A DNA stretch of 64,000 bases from JBGSTR01 sp963707135 (GTDB lineage Bacteria > Pseudomonadota > Gammaproteobacteria > Chromatiales > Chromatiaceae), in assembly GCA_963707135.1 (NCBI GenBank), contig CAVPOY010000001.1, positions 124,001 to 188,000 on the forward strand, read 5' to 3'. How positions within the stretch are numbered: position 1 is the stretch's first letter; the number at the start of each line of letters is the position of its first letter. Made by a program: the position numbers and the translations under genes. Under the pieces are notes generated by a model that was not told where the DNA came from, made no database searches, and saw only the letters and a program-made list of their open reading frames with translations. This document shows, in pieces, positions 61,230-64,000 of this stretch.

Positions 61230-62252
61230 ATGTGGCGCCGTATTCTCGCGATCCTGGTCGCGCGCAACAGGGAGTTCTACCGGGACCGTGCCGGGCTCGG
61301 CTGGAACATCGTCATGCCGATCCTGATGGTGCTCGCGTTCGCCTTCATTTTCACCGGGGAGCCCGAGGATCTCCTCAAGGTCGGCGTGGTCACCGCTGAT
61401 GGTGAGCTGGCCGGCGCGGGGAGCCCATTCCTAGATTTGGCCCATGTCGATTTCATCCCGAGCTCGGAATCCGAGAAGGGCATCGCCAAGGTCCGGCGGC
61501 ATCAGCTCGACCTGCTGCTCGACATTCGGGCATGGCCGGGGGCCTATTGGGTGAACCCGGAGTCCGCCAAGGGGTACCTGGCCGAGCGACTGCTGTTGGG
61601 TGCCTACGGCGCGGTTGGGGCGGGGCCGGAGCGCCGGACGGTCAGCGGCGAGCTGCTGAGCTACGTGGACTGGGTGCTTCCGGGTGTGCTGGCGATGAAC
61701 ATCATGTTCTCCAGCCTTTGGGGCGTGGGCTGGGTGATCGTGCGCTATCGTAAGAACGGCGTGCTTCGGCGACTCAAGGCCACGCCGCTGCGCCCGTTCG
61801 AATTCCTGACGGCTCAGATTCTGTCGCGGCTCGCCGTGGTCCTGAGCGCGAGCCTGCTGGTTTACCTGGGCGCGTCCCTGTTCCTCGATTTCCCGATGCG
61901 CGGGTCCTATGCGGCGCTGCTGCTGATCTATGTCGCCGGCGCCCTGTGCATGATCAGTCTGGGACTGATCGTCGCCGCCCGACTGCGTACCGAAGAGCTC
62001 GCGGACGGTATCCTGAACCTGCTCACCTGGCCGATGTTACTGCTGTCTGGCGTATGGTTCTCGATGGAGGGGACCAGCCCGGCGGCTCAGTACCTGTCGC
62101 GCCTGTCGCCGCTGACCCATATGGTCGACGGGGCGCGACAGGTAATGATCGATGGCGCGGGGATCGCCGAGGTCCTGCCGGCGGTCACGGTGCTGACAGG
62201 TCTCGCAGCACTGTTCCTCGGCGTCGCCGCGCGTCTGTTCCGCTGGGAATAG
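61230..62252 (+). CDS. ABC-2 type transporter permease
   Basis: A 340-residue membrane protein with an N-terminal TM (RAGLGWNIVMPILMVLAFAFIF), a periplasmic domain of about 120 residues, and five more TM segments. The ABC-2 motif region includes VLRRLKATPLRPFEFLTAQILSRLAV and ADGILNLLTWPMLLLSGVWFSMEG. It partners the ATPase just upstream. The substrate is not deducible. It is convergent with the RlpA-like gene, 21 bases apart. Confidence 0.9.
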   Translation: MWRRILAILVARNREFYRDRAGLGWNIVMPILMVLAFAFIFTGEPEDLLKVGVVTADGELAGAGSPFLDLAHVDFIPSSESEKGIAKVRRHQLDLLLDIRAWPGAYWVNPESAKGYLAERLLLGAYGAVGAGPERRTVSGELLSYVDWVLPGVLAMNIMFSSLWGVGWVIVRYRKNGVLRRLKATPLRPFEFLTAQILSRLAVVLSASLLVYLGASLFLDFPMRGSYAALLLIYVAGALCMISLGLIVAARLRTEELADGILNLLTWPMLLLSGVWFSMEGTSPAAQYLSRLSPLTHMVDGARQVMIDGAGIAEVLPAVTVLTGLAALFLGVAARLFRWE

Positions 62253-62273
62253 CCCGAGGCGCGGCTACAGGGA

Positions 62274-62672
62274 TCAGGAATCCCGGCGCGAGGGGATGCT
62301 GATGACCTCGACCTCTACCTTGGCGACGCCCCGCTGGAGGATGCCAAGCTCCTTCGCGGCGCTACGGGAGAGGTCGATCACGCGTCCCCTGACGAACGGG
62401 CCACGGTCGTTGATGCGAACTACGATCTCCTTGCCGGTCTTGACGTCGGTGACGCGTACCTTGGTGCCCAGGGGGAGCGTCTTGTGGGCGGCACTGAGCT
62501 TGTTCTTGTTGTAAATCTGGCCGCTCGCGGTCTTTCGACCATGGAGACTGTTGTGGTAGTACGAGGCGACGCCCTTCTGGGTGTGCCCGGGAGAGACTCC
62601 GGCCGCTTGGGCGTCCACGCCGATCAGGAACAGGGCAGCCAAGAGGGAAGCGGACAAGACGATCATTTTCAT
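62274..62672 (-). CDS. RlpA-like double-psi beta-barrel protein (septal lytic transglycosylase family)
   Basis: A 132-residue secreted protein from the ATG at 62672 with a signal peptide (IVLSASLLAALFLIGVDAQA). The RlpA double-psi barrel core is QKGVASYYHNSLHGRKTASG, LPLGTKVRVTDVKTGKEIVVRINDRGPFVRG and RVIDLSRSAAKELGI. The Asp in NDRGPF and in RVIDLS are conserved in active RlpA. It lacks the SPOR domain, so it is a short member. It probably acts on peptidoglycan; expansin-like binding without catalysis is possible. Confidence 0.85.
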   Translation of the reverse strand: MKMIVLSASLLAALFLIGVDAQAAGVSPGHTQKGVASYYHNSLHGRKTASGQIYNKNKLSAAHKTLPLGTKVRVTDVKTGKEIVVRINDRGPFVRGRVIDLSRSAAKELGILQRGVAKVEVEVISIPSRRDS

Positions 62673-63083
62673 TGGGTAAACCTTCTCGCAAAAAACGGCT
62701 CGCACCCGCTGATCTTATTTTTTCACGGGTTAACAGCCGGTCGCTTGGGGGGTAGAGAGAGTATAAGGGTAAACCCTATAGAGGGTAAACCCTATATCGG
62801 CGTTGCGAGGCATGTGGCGGTAGGCTGTGACTAGGACCAGCCTGAGCAAAAACTCTTAACAGACTTTAGAATATAGAGAAAAACTCTTGAGCGCTGGGGC
62901 GTTCAGGTAGGCCCGATGTCCTGTGACGCGACCGCCCTGGGGGCCGACGCCACGCAGTAACCTGAGGCGGCTTCTTGGAACAGTCGATAGGGTGCGGTAC
63001 AAAAATGGAAAATAGGGTGTACTGGGGCGTGGCGGGCGTCCCCTGGGTGAGCCGGTGAGCAGCGCCCATGAGGGGAAAGGGCG
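62673..63083. other. 411-base intergenic region containing a 15-bp tandem repeat
   Basis: The region upstream of the RlpA-like gene is A/T-rich relative to its surroundings, with runs such as TTATTTTTTCACGGG near 62715 and ATATAGAGAAAAACTCTT near 62870. It carries the repeat listed separately. No convincing gene is present. The minus-strand glycosyltransferase ends at 63084. Confidence 0.5.
62766..62796. repeat. Tandem copy of AGGGTAAACCCTATA, one-base spacer
   Basis: AGGGTAAACCCTATA occurs at 62766-62780 and 62782-62796, separated by a G (period 16). Each unit has AGGGT/ACCCT half-sites around AA, so the pair makes a phased set of four half-sites. It lies about 95-125 bases upstream of the RlpA-like start, a typical position for an operator. 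Confidence 0.6.
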
Positions 63084-64000
63084 TCAGGATTCCTCGGGCG
63101 CCGCGTCGCCGCGGCCCATCTCCGCCATCGGACCGACCAGCTCGGCCGAGAGGTTTGACCAGGCGCTGGCGAGTGAGACGAGAACCGACGCGAAGTAGGG
63201 GATCGATTGCACGAAAAGAACGGTTGCCCAGATTCGTACGTCGAGCATGTAGCCGTCGTCGCGCAGCAAAACCAGCGCGGCAGCGAGCCAGAAGGCGATG
63301 GCGAACAGGGCCTCTTCGCGGGCGTCCGCCAGGGCGCGTACCACCGCGGGGGCGTCGGCGAGCTTAGGAGTCCGGAAAAAGCCCAGGTTCCCGGTGACGA
63401 GACCGGCAAACATTGCGCGCGCGATGGTGTGGGATAGGGCCAGGCCCGCGATGCCGGCGGCCAGGCTCTGGCGCAGGGTCGCCGTAACCCTGCGGCGGTA
63501 CAGGAAGAAGCTCTTGGAAACCTTGAACAGGAAGAGCACCAGCGGCACTGCGGCGATGGTCGCGTAGGGCGGCATCACCTGGAGCGGGAACAGCACCATC
63601 GCCACCGACCAGGCCAACGCGGCGAAGTTGAACAACAGGTTGAACCCATCCGCGAACCAGGGCAGCCAGCCGGCCACGAAGTGGTAGCGCTGGCCGGTGG
63701 AGAGTTTCGTCTCGCGCAACCCGAGGAGCTCCCGGCGGTGGTGCCGGAGGATGCGCACCGCGCCGTAGGCCCAGCGAAAGCGCTGCTTCTTGAAGTCGGC
63801 GAACGTATCCGGTATCAGGCCGCGCCCGTAGGTGCAGGGCAGATACAGCGCCATCCACCCGGCCTCGAATAGCCGCAGTCCGAGCTCTGCGTCCTCGGTT
63901 ATCGACCATTCGGCCCAGCCCCCGACGCCGTCGAGGGCATCGCGGCGGATCATGGTCATGGTGCCATGTTGGATGATGGCATTGCGCTCGTTGCGCGTGA
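63084..64000 (-). CDS. Family 2 glycosyltransferase, membrane type (N-terminus outside window)
   Basis: The minus-strand frame runs off the right edge. Its visible part starts RNAIIQHGTMTMIRRDALDG and continues WAEWSITEDAELGLRLFEAG (TED motif, acceptor site). The QxxRW motif follows as KKQRFRWAYGAVRIL, then four to five TM segments. This matches the bcsA-like/NdvB-like processive beta-glycan synthases and mannosyltransferases. The tail is a charged 20-residue segment. Substrate and partner genes cannot be seen. It is likely to be over 700 residues in full. Confidence 0.88.
   Translation of the reverse strand, partial: TRNERNAIIQHGTMTMIRRDALDGVGGWAEWSITEDAELGLRLFEAGWMALYLPCTYGRGLIPDTFADFKKQRFRWAYGAVRILRHHRRELLGLRETKLSTGQRYHFVAGWLPWFADGFNLLFNFAALAWSVAMVLFPLQVMPPYATIAAVPLVLFLFKVSKSFFLYRRRVTATLRQSLAAGIAGLALSHTIARAMFAGLVTGNLGFFRTPKLADAPAVVRALADAREEALFAIAFWLAAALVLLRDDGYMLDVRIWATVLFVQSIPYFASVLVSLASAWSNLSAELVGPMAEMGRGDAAPEES

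Overview
The window is about 64 kb of high-GC bacterial DNA, roughly 65% by eye. It looks like a gammaproteobacterial chromosome. Evidence for that is the aceE-aceF-lpdA order with a lipoyl domain on LpdA, the rnm-yciO-protease-trpS-scpA-scpB cluster, PbpG, RluB, YciO and GltP-type proteins. A DsrC/TusE protein with both redox cysteines, an ETHE1-type persulfide dioxygenase, a SafE-like membrane protein and an octaheme Hao-like cytochrome would suit a sulfur-oxidising lineage near Chromatiales. The taxonomic placement is inference only. No phage, IS element, CRISPR array, rRNA or tRNA was recognised.

Layout. 1-6.6 kb: the end of a ZnuA-like zinc-binding protein, then a CusB/CusA metal efflux pair without CusC. 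6.7-11 kb: an SBBP-repeat beta-propeller protein, CysC, a DmeF-type cation diffusion facilitator and a DUF6164 protein. 11-17.4 kb: the pyruvate dehydrogenase complex, with one frameshift in aceF. 17.7-22.3 kb: an EF-G-like GTPase, QueD, a DsrC/TusE protein, a HugZ-type protein and a DUF3050 protein. 22.6-24.2 kb: a SafE-like membrane protein and an AAA+ regulator lacking the sigma-54 contact loop. 25-30 kb: the rnm to scpB operon. 30-36 kb: a frameshifted PQQ-type sugar dehydrogenase, then a long intergenic region with an FNR-type box upstream of the octaheme cytochrome, then UspE-like and ETHE1-like genes.

36-43 kb: an eight-gene cation/proton antiporter operon on the minus strand, read as mnhE-F-G-(mbhD/mnhB)-C-D-D2-D3. 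Every junction overlaps. The order resembles the membrane antiporter module of Mbh-type complexes more than a classical Mrp operon. The D2 gene carries seven apparent single-base insertions. 43.5-52.4 kb: mostly housekeeping genes (DRE-TIM aldolase, RluB, DEAD-box helicase, PbpG, dicarboxylate symporter, intradiol dioxygenase, ExoIII). 52.4-56 kb: a decayed region with a KAP-like fragment and a broken RoxA-like multiheme cytochrome. 56-62.3 kb: a 1382-residue membrane patatin-like protein and an ABC-2 exporter. 62-64 kb: an RlpA-like protein and a partial family 2 glycosyltransferase.

Two window-wide patterns stand out. First, an intergenic hairpin repeat family occurs at about 24.2, 35.9 and 49.4 kb. 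Second, there is an excess of +1 frameshifts, nearly all explicable by single-base insertions. That bias suggests sequencing or assembly error in part, although the cytochrome at 53.5-55.9 kb also shows a stop codon and a probable 5-base deletion.
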